Positions 27,226 through 36,180 of a DNA stretch of 64,000 nucleotides are shown here, one piece after another (the stretch's first letter is position 1; each line of letters opens with the position of its first letter). The DNA is from Opitutaceae bacterium. Its GTDB lineage: Bacteria; Verrucomicrobiota; Verrucomicrobiia; Opitutales; Opitutaceae. Position numbers and translations under genes: made by a program. The DNA is taken from NCBI GenBank assembly GCA_030693515.1, contig JAUYAK010000063.1, forward strand, positions 1 through 64,000. The letters run 5' to 3'. The notes under the pieces were generated by a model. The model searched no databases. It worked only from the letters and a program-made list of their open reading frames with translations, and had not been told where the DNA came from.

Positions 27226-30200
27226 ATGCACCCTATGACCCCGCGCCGTTTCCTTGTTTGGCTCGCCTCCGCCCTGCTCACGCTCACCGCGCCGGCGGTG
27301 TTCGCCGCCTCGACCGGCACCATCACCGGCACCGTGGCCAACGCCAGCACGCGCCAATTCCTGACCTCGGCCGAGGTGCGCATCGCGGGCACCGCCCAGT
27401 CGGTCCTCACGGATCGCGACGGCACGTTCGCCCTGCGCGATCTCGCGCCGGGCACGGTCTCGCTTGAGGTCAGCTACACGGGCCTCGACCCCGAGACGCG
27501 CAGCGTCAGCGTCGCCGCCGGCCAGACGGCGCGCGCCGATTTCAACCTCACCTCCGGCATCTACAAACTGGCGGCCTTCACCGTCGCCGCTGAAGTCGAG
27601 GGCAACGCCGCCGCCGTCAATCAGCAGAGAAAATCCGATTTCTTCGTGCAGGCCATCTCCGCCGACACGCTCGGCAACGTCGCCGAGGGCAACATCGGCG
27701 AATTCCTCCGCTACGTGCCCGGCATCCAGGTCAATTTCTCCAACGCCGACGCCTCGAGCGTTTCCATGCGCGGCCAGGAACCCGAGGCCACGCTGTTCAC
27801 TTTCGACGGCCAGATCCCCGCCGCCGCCGGCACGCCGCCGCGCTCCAGCACCGGCAGCTCCGACGCCTCCTCACGCGCGTTTGAGTTCTCGCAGGCCACC
27901 ATCGCCAACATCGAGACCATCGAGGTCTTCAAGGCCCCGCCGCCGTGGATGCCGCCCTCCACGGGTGGCGTCGTGAATGCCGTCACCAAAAATGCCTTCG
28001 CCCAGAAAGGCCGGCGCTTCTCCACCTCGCTCAGCCTCTCCGCCAACAGCGAGATGCTGCGCTGGAAAATCGACGGCCCCGGCTCCCGCGCCACGCACCG
28101 CATCAAGCCCGGCGGCAGCCTCAACTACTCCGAGGCCTTCCTCAACAACACCCTCGGCCTCACGCTCTCCTACTTCGAGAGCAACGTGATCAACCCCTCG
28201 CACAACTACGCGATGGGCTACTCGCCCTTCACCGCCGGCACCGCCGCCAATCCGCTCACCGAAAACTCCCGCTTCAACGTCAACACCTTCACCCTCGTGG
28301 ACGGTCCTCAGGTGAAGAACCGCCGCTCCCTCAGCCTCGGCGGCGACTACAAGCTCGGCACCCACACCGTCCTCAAGCTCAAGACCACGGCGAACAACTA
28401 CCTCAGCCAGAACCGCAGCCACACCTTCCGCGTCCGCCCCGGCATCGTCGATGCCGCCTCTACGACGACCGACTCCACGGTGCGCAACGCCCTCGTCGAT
28501 GTCTTCAACGACTACTCCGACTCCGTCTCCGCCAACTACGGTTACGTCGGCGCCGTCGAGCACCGCTTCGGCCCCTGGCGCATCGACTACTCCGCCAATT
28601 ACGGCAAGTCAGACTCCAAGGTCACCGACCTGCCCTCGATGATCCAGTCGATGCAGTTCAACCTCATCGCCGCCGACGCCGTGGTCGTCCGGATGACCGC
28701 TGATCCCAGCACGCCCGCGCCCCTCTCCCTCGTCCAGCTCTCCGGCCCGGACCTCTACGATCTCAACAGCTACAACTCGCGGAAGAGTTTCTCCCTCCAG
28801 ACCTCGCCTCGTTTCCAGAACGACCGCACGTGGAATCTGAAGCTCGATGTGCGCCGCAACTTCGCCGAATTCCGCTTCCCGTTCGAGCTGCGCGCGGGCG
28901 CCAGCCTCTACCAGCTCCACCGCCGCAAGCAGGCCGGCCAGATCGTGCTCCAATACGTCGGCCCCGACGGCATCGGCGGCAACGCCGACGACCCGCTCCT
29001 CCTCGCCTCGCAGTTCGCCAAGACCACCTACGGCGACAAATTCCTCTACGGCATCCGCACCCCGCCGCTCGTCGATCCCTACAAGTTCGCGGAGTTCATG
29101 CGCGCCAACCCCGCCGCCGTGCACAACATCCAGCCGCAAAACATCCAGCGCCAGCGCGTCAACACCCAGCAGATGGCGCAGAACGTCACCGCCGCCTACT
29201 TCGCCGGCACGGTGAAGCTCACGCCCAGGCTCACCTTCCTCGGCGGCCTGCGCGCTGAGCAGACAGAAAATTTCGTCCGCGGCGCCATCCGCGTGAATTC
29301 CCTCGGCGTCGGCCTCCCCGCCAACTCGCTCGCGTTCTTCGACGCCGTCTATTCGCGCACCCAGCGCGCCACGAGCGACTACACGGACTATTTCCCCAAC
29401 GGCCAGCTCACCTACCGCTTCACGCCCAACCTGCTCCTCCGCGGCGCCCTCACGCGCTCCATGTCGCGCCCCGGCGTGCAGACCATCTTGCCCAACACCA
29501 CGGTCAACGACACCGCGCTCATTCCGAACGTCACCGTCAACAACACCGGCCTCCTCCCCACCTACGCCCGCAACCTCGATCTCCAGCTCGAGTATTACAC
29601 CAAGGCCGCCGGCAAGTTCGAGTTCGGCTGGTTCCGGAAAACCGTCACCAACTACATCATCACCTCCCAGGAGGAAATTGCGCCCGGCAACGACAATGGC
29701 TTCGAAGGCCAGTATGCCGGCTATGTGCTCAACACGCAGGACAACGGCGGCAAGGGCCAGTTCGAGGGCTTCGAGGCCTCCGTGCGCCAGAGCCTCCAGC
29801 CCTACCTCAAGTTTCTCCCCGAACTCGCCCGCGGCTGGGAAGTCTTCGGCGGCTACAACAAGAACACCAAGGGCGAGGCCCCCAACCGCGCCGGCGTGAT
29901 CACCAAGCCCCTTGCGCCGAATTTCTACGACTGGAACGCCAACTGGGGCATCAGCTACCTCACCCCGCGCCGCACGCTCTACTTCAACGTGCGCACCACG
30001 ATCTTCCCGCGCGCGATTACGACGGCCCCCTCGGCCACCGACACCCGTCCGGTTTACGAGTCGAGCCACCAGCGCTGGGACGCCACCGCGCGCTGGACCA
30101 TCAGCCGCGCCTACTCGCTCGAGTTGAACGGCGCCAACCTGACGAACGACTCGTGGCGCAACTTCTACCAAGGCGGCCGCAACACCTCGCGCCGCACCTT

Positions 30201-30270
30201 CGGCACCAACTACTCCCTGGCCTTCCGCGCCAACCTCGACCAGCTCAAGCTGCCCTTCCTCGATCGGTGA
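27226..30270 (+). CDS. TonB-dependent receptor, divergent from the lyase gene
   Basis: This outer-membrane receptor of about 1014 residues has a signal peptide, a carboxypeptidase-regulatory-like beta domain (G-T-I-T-G-T-V-A-N through Y-T-G-L-D-P), a plug (A-I-S-A-D-T-L-G-N through F-D-G-Q-I-P) and the barrel. It is of the TIGR01782 type. ATG 27226 is used; ATG 27235 is equally possible. Two oddities: the segment after the plug reads K-A-P-P-P-W-M-P-P-S-T-G-G where relatives usually have a T-P-D-M pattern, and the barrel ends P-F-L-D-R, without the usual terminal aromatic residue. It diverges from the PL26-like lyase, with 146 bases between. Confidence 0.9.
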   Translation: MHPMTPRRFLVWLASALLTLTAPAVFAASTGTITGTVANASTRQFLTSAEVRIAGTAQSVLTDRDGTFALRDLAPGTVSLEVSYTGLDPETRSVSVAAGQTARADFNLTSGIYKLAAFTVAAEVEGNAAAVNQQRKSDFFVQAISADTLGNVAEGNIGEFLRYVPGIQVNFSNADASSVSMRGQEPEATLFTFDGQIPAAAGTPPRSSTGSSDASSRAFEFSQATIANIETIEVFKAPPPWMPPSTGGVVNAVTKNAFAQKGRRFSTSLSLSANSEMLRWKIDGPGSRATHRIKPGGSLNYSEAFLNNTLGLTLSYFESNVINPSHNYAMGYSPFTAGTAANPLTENSRFNVNTFTLVDGPQVKNRRSLSLGGDYKLGTHTVLKLKTTANNYLSQNRSHTFRVRPGIVDAASTTTDSTVRNALVDVFNDYSDSVSANYGYVGAVEHRFGPWRIDYSANYGKSDSKVTDLPSMIQSMQFNLIAADAVVVRMTADPSTPAPLSLVQLSGPDLYDLNSYNSRKSFSLQTSPRFQNDRTWNLKLDVRRNFAEFRFPFELRAGASLYQLHRRKQAGQIVLQYVGPDGIGGNADDPLLLASQFAKTTYGDKFLYGIRTPPLVDPYKFAEFMRANPAAVHNIQPQNIQRQRVNTQQMAQNVTAAYFAGTVKLTPRLTFLGGLRAEQTENFVRGAIRVNSLGVGLPANSLAFFDAVYSRTQRATSDYTDYFPNGQLTYRFTPNLLLRGALTRSMSRPGVQTILPNTTVNDTALIPNVTVNNTGLLPTYARNLDLQLEYYTKAAGKFEFGWFRKTVTNYIITSQEEIAPGNDNGFEGQYAGYVLNTQDNGGKGQFEGFEASVRQSLQPYLKFLPELARGWEVFGGYNKNTKGEAPNRAGVITKPLAPNFYDWNANWGISYLTPRRTLYFNVRTTIFPRAITTAPSATDTRPVYESSHQRWDATARWTISRAYSLELNGANLTNDSWRNFYQGGRNTSRRTFGTNYSLAFRANLDQLKLPFLDR

Positions 30271-30741
30271 GGACTCGGCGCCGCGCGGATCACGCAGCGC
30301 GAGCTTGCCCGGTCGCCGCGGTTTTTTCGCTGTCATCGCGCGAGCCCGCGACGAAGCCAGCCAGCTGGAATCCCAGCCGGATGGCCCGCCCACGGTTTCC
30401 GATTCTGGTAGCCGCGAGCGTGCCAACTAGCTGCCACCCTCGGGCCAGATAATACCCACGTCCCTTGAAGTTTGGCCTTCCGAATGATTGGCGGTGGGGC
30501 CGCTTCTCCGCAAGCGGCCTGGGTTCCAGCCGGCGCATCGCCCTACAACCCAGGCCGGTTCGGAGAACCGGCCCCACCTCGGAATAGTCTGCTTGTCACG
30601 GGACGTCGGTATAGAGGCGTGTTTTCCTCCCAAGGAAACACTGCCGGCCTCTGGTTGATGGAGAAACGATCGCACAACCCACGCCCAGCCTCCGCCAAAA
30701 AAGGGCGAGCCGAGTCGGCCTGCCTTCGCTACCCTGCGCCC
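30271..30741. other. Gene-free stretch with a REP-like pair and a hairpin
   Basis: No convincing gene was found in 471 bases. The stretch holds an inverted REP-like pair (30494-30579) and a near-perfect hairpin at 30618-30642 (gtgttttcct ... aaggaaacac). The remainder shows nothing I recognise. Confidence 0.75.
30494..30579. repeat. REP-like inverted pair, GTGGGG-foot family
   Basis: Unit 1 (30494-30524) is GTGGGGCCGCTT-ctccgc-AAGCGGCCTGGGTT. Unit 2 (30546-30579), on the minus strand, has the same flanks with the stem CCGGTT/AACCGG. With the unit at 20494-20526 (CCGGCT/AGCCGG), three copies show compensated stem changes and constant flanks. Confidence 0.85.
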
Positions 30742-31566
30742 ATGTTTTCGGCTGCCTCTTTCGTGGTCCCGCTTCGTCGCGGCGCCTTGTCGTGCCTGCT
30801 TTTCGCCGCCGTCTGCGCGCCGGCCCACGCCCAGGCCGAGCCGCCCGCGACGCGCGTCATCGCCGATCTGAAACTCGAACTGATCCGCGTCGCGCCCGGC
30901 ACCTTCACGATGGGCAGCCCGGCCGACGAACCGGAGCGCCACCAAGCCGAGGGCCCGCGCATGCAGGTCACGATCAGCCGCGCCTTTTGGCTCGGGAAGA
31001 CCGAGGTCACGCAAGCCCAATACGAAACGATCATGGGCGTGAACCCGAGCACCTTGAAAAGCGGCGGCCCGGACCTCCCCGTCGAAAACGCCTCCTGGAT
31101 CGATGCGATGGCCTTTTGCCGGAAGCTGACCGAACGCGAGCACGCCGCCGGCCGCCTCGTCGCCGGCGAGGCCTACACGCTGCCGACCGAGGCCGAGTGG
31201 GAATATGCCTGCCGTGCCGGCACGACGGGCGCCTACGCGGGCGATCCGGCGGCGATGGCCTGGCACAGCGCGAACAGCGACGGCACCACCCATCCCGTCG
31301 GCCAGAAACGCCCCAATGCCTGGGGCTTTCACGACATGGCCGGCAACGTCCTCGAATGGTGCCTCGACTGGTATGGGCCCTACCTTGGCGGCGCGGTGAC
31401 CGATCCGGTCGGCCCCGAGCGCGGCCACTACCGCATGGCACGCGGCGGCAGTTGGCGGACGGATGCGCGCACGGGCCGATCAGCCGCACGCTCCGGCGGC
31501 TCTTCCGCGCGCCTCGATTACACCATCGGCTTTCGCGTGGCGCTCATCACCCGGCCGCGGCCATAA
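30742..31566 (+). CDS. Formylglycine-generating-enzyme-like (SUMF1) exported protein
   Basis: This 274-residue protein has a signal peptide (to about A-H-A-Q-A-E) and one SUMF1/FGE-sulfatase fold domain. Typical signatures are F-T-M-G-S-P-A-D-E near its start, K-T-E-V-T-Q-A-Q-Y, L-P-T-E-A-E-W-E-Y-A-C-R-A-G, and D-M-A-G-N-V-L-E-W-C with R-G-G-S-W near the end. True FGE needs two active-site cysteines near the C-terminus; a clear pair is not seen, so this may be a paralogue not acting on sulfatases. ATG 30742 is chosen for the signal peptide. A sulfatase lies in the window but is 28 kb away. Confidence 0.85.
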   Translation: MFSAASFVVPLRRGALSCLLFAAVCAPAHAQAEPPATRVIADLKLELIRVAPGTFTMGSPADEPERHQAEGPRMQVTISRAFWLGKTEVTQAQYETIMGVNPSTLKSGGPDLPVENASWIDAMAFCRKLTEREHAAGRLVAGEAYTLPTEAEWEYACRAGTTGAYAGDPAAMAWHSANSDGTTHPVGQKRPNAWGFHDMAGNVLEWCLDWYGPYLGGAVTDPVGPERGHYRMARGGSWRTDARTGRSAARSGGSSARLDYTIGFRVALITRPRP

Positions 31567-31594
31567 CCCGGTGCGGCCTGCTTGCCGCCCGGTG

Positions 31595-31610
31595 GCCGAA
31601 GCGTTTCGGC
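31595..31610. terminator. Hairpin between the SUMF1-like gene and pyc
   Basis: GCCGAA-GCGT-TTCGGC forms a 6-bp stem. It lies 29 bases after the upstream stop. No clear U-tract follows. Confidence 0.3.
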
Positions 31611-31662
31611 TTCGCGCTTGCTCACCCCCGGCTTCTCGCCAATTCACGGAAGCGTTTTTCCC

Positions 31663-34600
31663 ATGCCCACCGCCAAGCCTTTTCCCTCTCCCGCCTCACC
31701 CAACGTGCGCCCCATCAAGAAACTGATGGCCGCCAACCGCAGTGAGATCGCCGTGCGCATCTTTCGCGCCGGCACCGAGCTGAATTTGCGCACCGTCGCC
31801 GTCTTCGCCCACGAGGACCGCCTTTGCATCCATCGCTACAAGGCCGACGAGGCCTACCAAGTCGGTGCCGGCAAGGGCCCCGTCGCCGCCTACCTCGACA
31901 TCGACAGCATCGTCGCCGTCGCGAAGGAAAAGGGCGTCGATGCCATCCACCCGGGCTACGGTTTCCTCTCGGAAAACGCCCATTTCGCCCGCGCCTGCGC
32001 CAAGGCCGGCGTCATCTTCGTCGGCCCGCGCCCCGAGCTGCTCGACATGATGGGCGACAAGACCGCCGCCCGCGCCCTCGCGCAGAAGATCAACGTCCCC
32101 ACCCTCCCCGGCACCGAGAATCCCATCACCGATCGCGACGAGGCGTTGAAGACCGCCAAGTCGATCGGGTTTCCGCTCATCATCAAGGCCGCCTTCGGTG
32201 GCGGCGGCCGCGGCATGCGCGTCGTCCACAAGCCCGGCGATCTCGCGAACCTGCTCGACGAGGCGCAGGGCGAGGCGGAGCGGGCGTTTGGCAATCCCGC
32301 CGTCTTCCTCGAGAAATACATTCCGCGCGCGAAGCACATCGAGGTGCAGATCCTCGGCGACCAGCACGGCAACGTCATCCATCTCCACGAGCGCGACTGC
32401 TCCGTGCAGCGCCGCCACCAAAAGGTGATCGAGGTCGCGCCGAGTTTCGGCCTGCCCGAGAAAATCGTGAACGAACTCTGCGACGCCGCCGCCCGCATGG
32501 CCCGCGAGATCCGCTACGACAACGCCGGCACCGTGGAATTCCTCTACGATCTCGACCGGCACGAGTGGTTCTTCATCGAGATGAACCCCCGCATCCAGGT
32601 CGAGCACACCGTGACCGAGGTCATCACCGGCCTCGATCTCGTGCGCGCGCAGATTCTCATCGCGCAGGGCCACTCGCTGCACTCCGAGGAAGTCGGCATG
32701 CCGCGCCAGGGCGACGTCCCGCGCAACGGCTACGCCATCCAATGCCGCATCACCACGGAGGATCCGGAGAACAAGTTCATGCCCGACTACGGGCGCATCA
32801 TCGCCTACCGCTCGCCCGGCGGCTTCGGCGTGCGGCTCGACGGCGGCATGGGCTACTCCGGCGCCGTCATCACGCCGTTCTACGACTCGATGCTCGTGAA
32901 GAGCATCACCAGCGGGCAGACCTACGACATGGCGATGCGCCGCGCGCACCGCACGCTGAGCGAGTTTCGCATCCGCGGGGTGAAGACCAACATCCCCTTC
33001 CTCGAAAACGTCATCGCCCACCCGCAGTTCCGCGCCGGCCAGGCGACGACCACGCTGATCGACACCACGCCCGAGCTGTTCACCTTCAAGCCCCGCCGCG
33101 ATCGCGCGACCAAGCTGCTCACCTTCCTCGGCAACGTCATCGTCAACGGCAACCCGCACGCCAAGGGCTACCGGCCCGACAAGCCGTTCCCGCCGGCACC
33201 AGTGCCGTCGTCGGTCATCGGTCATGGGTCAAAGGTCATGGGTAAAAACCCATCACCCATCACCCAAGACCTATCACCCGGCGCGATTCCGCCCGGGACC
33301 CGCGATCTCCTCCTGAAACTCGGGGCCAAGAAATTCGCTGATTGGACGCTCAAGCAAAAGCGCCTGCTCATCACGGACACCACGTGGCGCGACGCCCACC
33401 AGTCGCTCATGGCCACGCGCGTGCGCAGCTACGACATGCTCGCGACCGCCGACGCCGTCGCGCGCCGCACGCCCAACCTCTTCTCGCTCGAGATGTGGGG
33501 CGGTGCGACCTTCGACACCGCGATGCGTTTCCTCAGCGAGGATCCGTGGGAGCGCCTGCGCCAGCTCCGTGCCCGCGTGCCGAACATCTGTTTCCAGATG
33601 CTGTTTCGCGGCGCCAACGCCGTCGGCTACACCAACTATCCCGACAACGTCGTCGCCGGTTTCGTGAAGCACGCCGCCGCGAGCGGCATGGATATTTTCC
33701 GCGTCTTCGACTCGCTCAACTACCTGCCCAACCTACGCGTCGCGATGGAGGCCGTCAACGAGACGCACGGCGTCTGCGAGGCCGCGCTCTGCTACACCGG
33801 CGACATCCTCGACGAGCGCCGCGACAAGTTCTCCCTCCAATACTACGTGAAGATGGCGAAGGAACTGGAGCGCATGGGCGCGCACTTCCTCGCGATCAAG
33901 GACATGGCCGGCCTCTGCCGCCCCTACGCGGCCGCGAAGCTCGTGAAGACGCTGAAGGAAGAGGTCGGCCTCCCGATCCATTTTCACACGCACGACACGA
34001 GCGGCATCGCCGCCGCCAGCGTGCTCCGCGCCGCCGATGCCGGCGTGGACATCGTGGACCTCGCCCTCGCCTCGATGAGCGGCAGCACCTCGCAGCCCAA
34101 CCTCAACTCCGTCGTCGCCGCGCTGCAAAACACCCCGCGCGATCCGCAGCTCGATGTCGGCACGCTCAACGAGTTCTCCGACTACTGGGAGACCGTGCGC
34201 GAGTATTACCGGCCGTTCGACACCGCGCCCAAGAGCGGCTCCGCCGAGGTCTATCTCCACGAGATGCCCGGCGGGCAATACACCAACCTCAAGGAGCAGG
34301 CCGCCGCGATGGGCGTCGCCCAGCGCTGGCCCGAGATCGCGCGCACCTACGCCGAGGTGAACCAGCTCTTCGGCGACATCGTGAAAGTCACGCCGTCGTC
34401 GAAAGTCGTCGGCGACATGGCGCTCTTCCTCTTCACCAAGGGCATCAAGCCCGCCGATGTCGTGAACCTCGAGCCCGGCTCCACCGCCTTCCCCGAGAGC
34501 GTGATCGACATGATGAGCGGCGGCCTCGGCTGGCCCGAAGGCGGTTGGCCGGAGAAGGTGTCGCTCGTCGTCCTCGGCGAAAAACGCCACAAGGAAGCGC

Positions 34601-35307
34601 GGGCGAAATATGCGGCGGCGATGGCCGCCGCCAAGGTCATGGGTCATCGGTCAAAGGTCATGGGCAAAAGGAACCCATCACCCCTCACCCCTAACCCATC
34701 ACCCAGTGCGAGTCTCGATTTGGAAAAAGTCCGCACGGAGTTATCGGACAAGCTCAAGCGCCCCGCCACGGACGACGACGTTTACTCGCACCTCATGTAT
34801 CCCCAGGTCTTCGCCGACTACGCGAAGCACGCCGCGGCCTACAGCGACGTGAGCGTGCTGCCCACGACGGCGTTCTTCTACGGCCTCAAGCCCGGCGAGG
34901 AAATCTCCGTCAACATCGAGGAGGGCAAGGTCCTCATCATCCGCCTCATCTCCGTCGGCGCGCCCGACAAGGAAGCCCGCCGCGCGATCAGCTACGAGCT
35001 CAACGGCATCGGCCGCGAGACCTCCATCCTCGACAAGAGCATCTCGCCGAAAACGAAGGCCCGCCCGAAGGCCGACCTCGCCGATCCCACGCAAGTCGCC
35101 GCCCCCATCCCCGGCCTCATCGCCACGCTCCAAGTCAGCGTCGGCACCAAGGTCAAGAAGGGCGACAAGCTCCTCATGATGGAAGCGATGAAGATGCAGA
35201 ACACCGTTTACGCTCCCTGCGACGGCGTCGTGGCAGAACTTCACGTCGCGCTTGCCGACACGGTCGAGGCGAAGGATCTGCTGATCAAGATACGGGCGGC
35301 CGGATAA
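31663..35307 (+). CDS. pyc: Pyruvate carboxylase
   Basis: Pyc adds bicarbonate-derived CO2 to pyruvate to give oxaloacetate, using ATP and biotin. The 1214-residue protein has the biotin carboxylase domain (about residues 20-475; G-G-G-G-R-G-M and E-K-Y-I-P-R-A-K-H), the carboxyltransferase TIM barrel (T-D-T-T-W-R-D-A-H-Q-S near 575, H-F-H-T-H-D-T-S-G later), the tetramerisation domain and the biotin domain with M-E-A-M-K-M at the end. ATG 31663 is chosen because upstream residues are not family-like. Two linkers hold in-frame repeat-encoded peptides at residues about 514-543 and 990-1016, both reading S-K-V-M-G-K ... N-P-S-P. The frame stays open, so the enzyme is probably active. Confidence 0.95.
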   Translation: MPTAKPFPSPASPNVRPIKKLMAANRSEIAVRIFRAGTELNLRTVAVFAHEDRLCIHRYKADEAYQVGAGKGPVAAYLDIDSIVAVAKEKGVDAIHPGYGFLSENAHFARACAKAGVIFVGPRPELLDMMGDKTAARALAQKINVPTLPGTENPITDRDEALKTAKSIGFPLIIKAAFGGGGRGMRVVHKPGDLANLLDEAQGEAERAFGNPAVFLEKYIPRAKHIEVQILGDQHGNVIHLHERDCSVQRRHQKVIEVAPSFGLPEKIVNELCDAAARMAREIRYDNAGTVEFLYDLDRHEWFFIEMNPRIQVEHTVTEVITGLDLVRAQILIAQGHSLHSEEVGMPRQGDVPRNGYAIQCRITTEDPENKFMPDYGRIIAYRSPGGFGVRLDGGMGYSGAVITPFYDSMLVKSITSGQTYDMAMRRAHRTLSEFRIRGVKTNIPFLENVIAHPQFRAGQATTTLIDTTPELFTFKPRRDRATKLLTFLGNVIVNGNPHAKGYRPDKPFPPAPVPSSVIGHGSKVMGKNPSPITQDLSPGAIPPGTRDLLLKLGAKKFADWTLKQKRLLITDTTWRDAHQSLMATRVRSYDMLATADAVARRTPNLFSLEMWGGATFDTAMRFLSEDPWERLRQLRARVPNICFQMLFRGANAVGYTNYPDNVVAGFVKHAAASGMDIFRVFDSLNYLPNLRVAMEAVNETHGVCEAALCYTGDILDERRDKFSLQYYVKMAKELERMGAHFLAIKDMAGLCRPYAAAKLVKTLKEEVGLPIHFHTHDTSGIAAASVLRAADAGVDIVDLALASMSGSTSQPNLNSVVAALQNTPRDPQLDVGTLNEFSDYWETVREYYRPFDTAPKSGSAEVYLHEMPGGQYTNLKEQAAAMGVAQRWPEIARTYAEVNQLFGDIVKVTPSSKVVGDMALFLFTKGIKPADVVNLEPGSTAFPESVIDMMSGGLGWPEGGWPEKVSLVVLGEKRHKEARAKYAAAMAAAKVMGHRSKVMGKRNPSPLTPNPSPSASLDLEKVRTELSDKLKRPATDDDVYSHLMYPQVFADYAKHAAAYSDVSVLPTTAFFYGLKPGEEISVNIEEGKVLIIRLISVGAPDKEARRAISYELNGIGRETSILDKSISPKTKARPKADLADPTQVAAPIPGLIATLQVSVGTKVKKGDKLLMMEAMKMQNTVYAPCDGVVAELHVALADTVEAKDLLIKIRAAG
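33212..33280. repeat. In-frame repeat inside pyc, copy 1
   Basis: The sequence has GGTCATGGGT-type repeats followed by ACCCATCACCC repeats, with the hairpin ATGGGT-AAAA-ACCCAT at 33238-33253. It lies in the linker between the biotin carboxylase and carboxyltransferase domains. It encodes G-H-G-S-K-V-M-G-K-N-P-S-P-I-T. Confidence 0.85.
34635..34705. repeat. In-frame repeat inside pyc, copy 2
   Basis: This is the same type of repeat as copy 1, with GGTCAAAGGTCATGGG followed by ACCCATCACCC. It lies between the carboxyltransferase and C-terminal domains. It is read in the same frame as copy 1, giving G-H-R-S-K-V-M-G-K-R-N-P-S-P-L-T. Confidence 0.85.
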
Positions 35308-35362
35308 TCCGGGTCTTGATTAGGCGGCGGCCCAAGGTAACGTCTCTTCAGGAATCCACCCG

Positions 35363-35551
35363 ATGAGCGCCTCCGAAATTCTCGCCGAACTGCCAAAGCT
35401 CGATCACGCGCAACGCCGCGAGATTGCGCGGCGGTTGTTTGAATTGGAGGGCGAAGCGCAGGTGCTGGCCGATGCCGACCGGCGCGCCAACGAGAATTTC
35501 CTCCTCCTCGACGCCCTCGAGACCGAAGATGCCCGCGACCAATCCGGGTGA
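35363..35551 (+). CDS. Putative antitoxin of a MazF/PemK-type module
   Basis: This 62-residue charged helical protein (MSASEILAELPKLDHAQRRE) has the form of a small addiction-module antitoxin. Its 3' end overlaps the toxin start by 23 bases, so the two are translationally coupled. Its role would be to bind and silence the toxin and repress the operon. No DNA-binding motif is certain, so the assignment rests on position and size. Confidence 0.65.
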   Translation: MSASEILAELPKLDHAQRREIARRLFELEGEAQVLADADRRANENFLLLDALETEDARDQSG

Positions 35552-35858
35552 AGTTTGGATGGTTGATCTCGGCCTCGCCGCCAAGGTGCGGCCTTGCCTG
35601 ATTCTCAGCGCCTATCCGACCGACGACGAGTTGGCGCTCATTGTCGTCGTTCCCCACACGACCTCCCTCCGCGGCAATCGCTGGGAGTTTTCTCCATCGG
35701 TCCCGTTCCTGAAGCCGGGTGCCTTCCATATTCAGCAGATCCAACCCGTGTCGCTCGTCCGGTTGGAGAGAAAACTCGGCACGTTGTCCGCGCGGACGTT
35801 TGCCGAACTACGCCAAGCGATTGTCCGGCAGCTCGCGCTCGATGAATACACGCCATAG
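35529..35858 (+). CDS. MazF/PemK-type endoribonuclease toxin
   Basis: This 109-residue protein fits the PemK/MazF toxin family, sequence-specific mRNA interferases. Evidence is the N-terminal G-E-V-W-M-V-D-L-G, then K-V-R-P-C-L-I-L-S, V-V-V-P-H-T-T-S-L-R and the C-terminal L-S-A-R-T-F-A-E-L. It overlaps the preceding antitoxin-like ORF by 23 bases. The pair lies immediately downstream of pyc and is bracketed by two copies of the pyc 3' end. Confidence 0.85.
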   Translation: MPATNPGEVWMVDLGLAAKVRPCLILSAYPTDDELALIVVVPHTTSLRGNRWEFSPSVPFLKPGAFHIQQIQPVSLVRLERKLGTLSARTFAELRQAIVRQLALDEYTP

Positions 35859-35868
35859 GCGTAACACC

Positions 35869-36030
35869 ATGAATGACACCATCGTCGAAGAAGTGCGCCT
35901 CGCTCGTGAAAAACACGCGGCGAAATTCAAGTTCGATCTGAAGGCCATCGTCGCGGAAGCGAAGCGCCGCCAATGGCGGTCAGGGCACAAGGTCGTATCG
36001 TTTGCCAAGGCGAGGCCCGCCACGAAATGA
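35869..36030 (+). CDS. Small conserved-looking protein after the toxin gene
   Basis: This 53-residue protein reads MNDTIVEEVRLAREKHAAKF then a K-V-V-S-F end. The E-E-V-R-x-A-R-E-x-H-A-A-x-F pattern recalls small proteins often found singly or beside toxin-antitoxin genes. Its role is unknown. It starts 10 bases after the toxin stop, and its stop overlaps the start of the broken biotin-domain copy (ATGA). Confidence 0.6.
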   Translation: MNDTIVEEVRLAREKHAAKFKFDLKAIVAEAKRRQWRSGHKVVSFAKARPATK

Positions 36031-36105
36031 ATCGCACCGTTCTCATCGCGCCGCTCCACGTGAGTGTCGGCACCAAAGTCGCGAAGGGCGACAAGCTCCT
36101 CATGA

Positions 36106-36136
36106 CCGTGTCCTGCGTAGCCTCAGCGAAGCAGGA
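36106..36136. repeat. Small hairpin insertion 1 in the biotin-domain copy
   Basis: A 31-base insert, ccgtg followed by the hairpin TCCTGC ... GCAGGA (36111-36136), lies directly after ATGA. The intact pyc gene shows the empty site, where ATGA runs straight on into tggaagc. Confidence 0.8.
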
Positions 36137-36148
36137 TGGAAGCGATGA

Positions 36149-36180
36149 CCGCGCCCTGCGAAGCCTTGGGCGAAGCAGGG
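36149..36180. repeat. Small hairpin insertion 2 in the biotin-domain copy
   Basis: A 32-base insert, ccgcg followed by the hairpin CCCTGC ... GCAGGG (36154-36180), also lies directly after ATGA. The stem differs from insertion 1 by one compensated pair. The pyc copy has the empty site. Confidence 0.8.
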
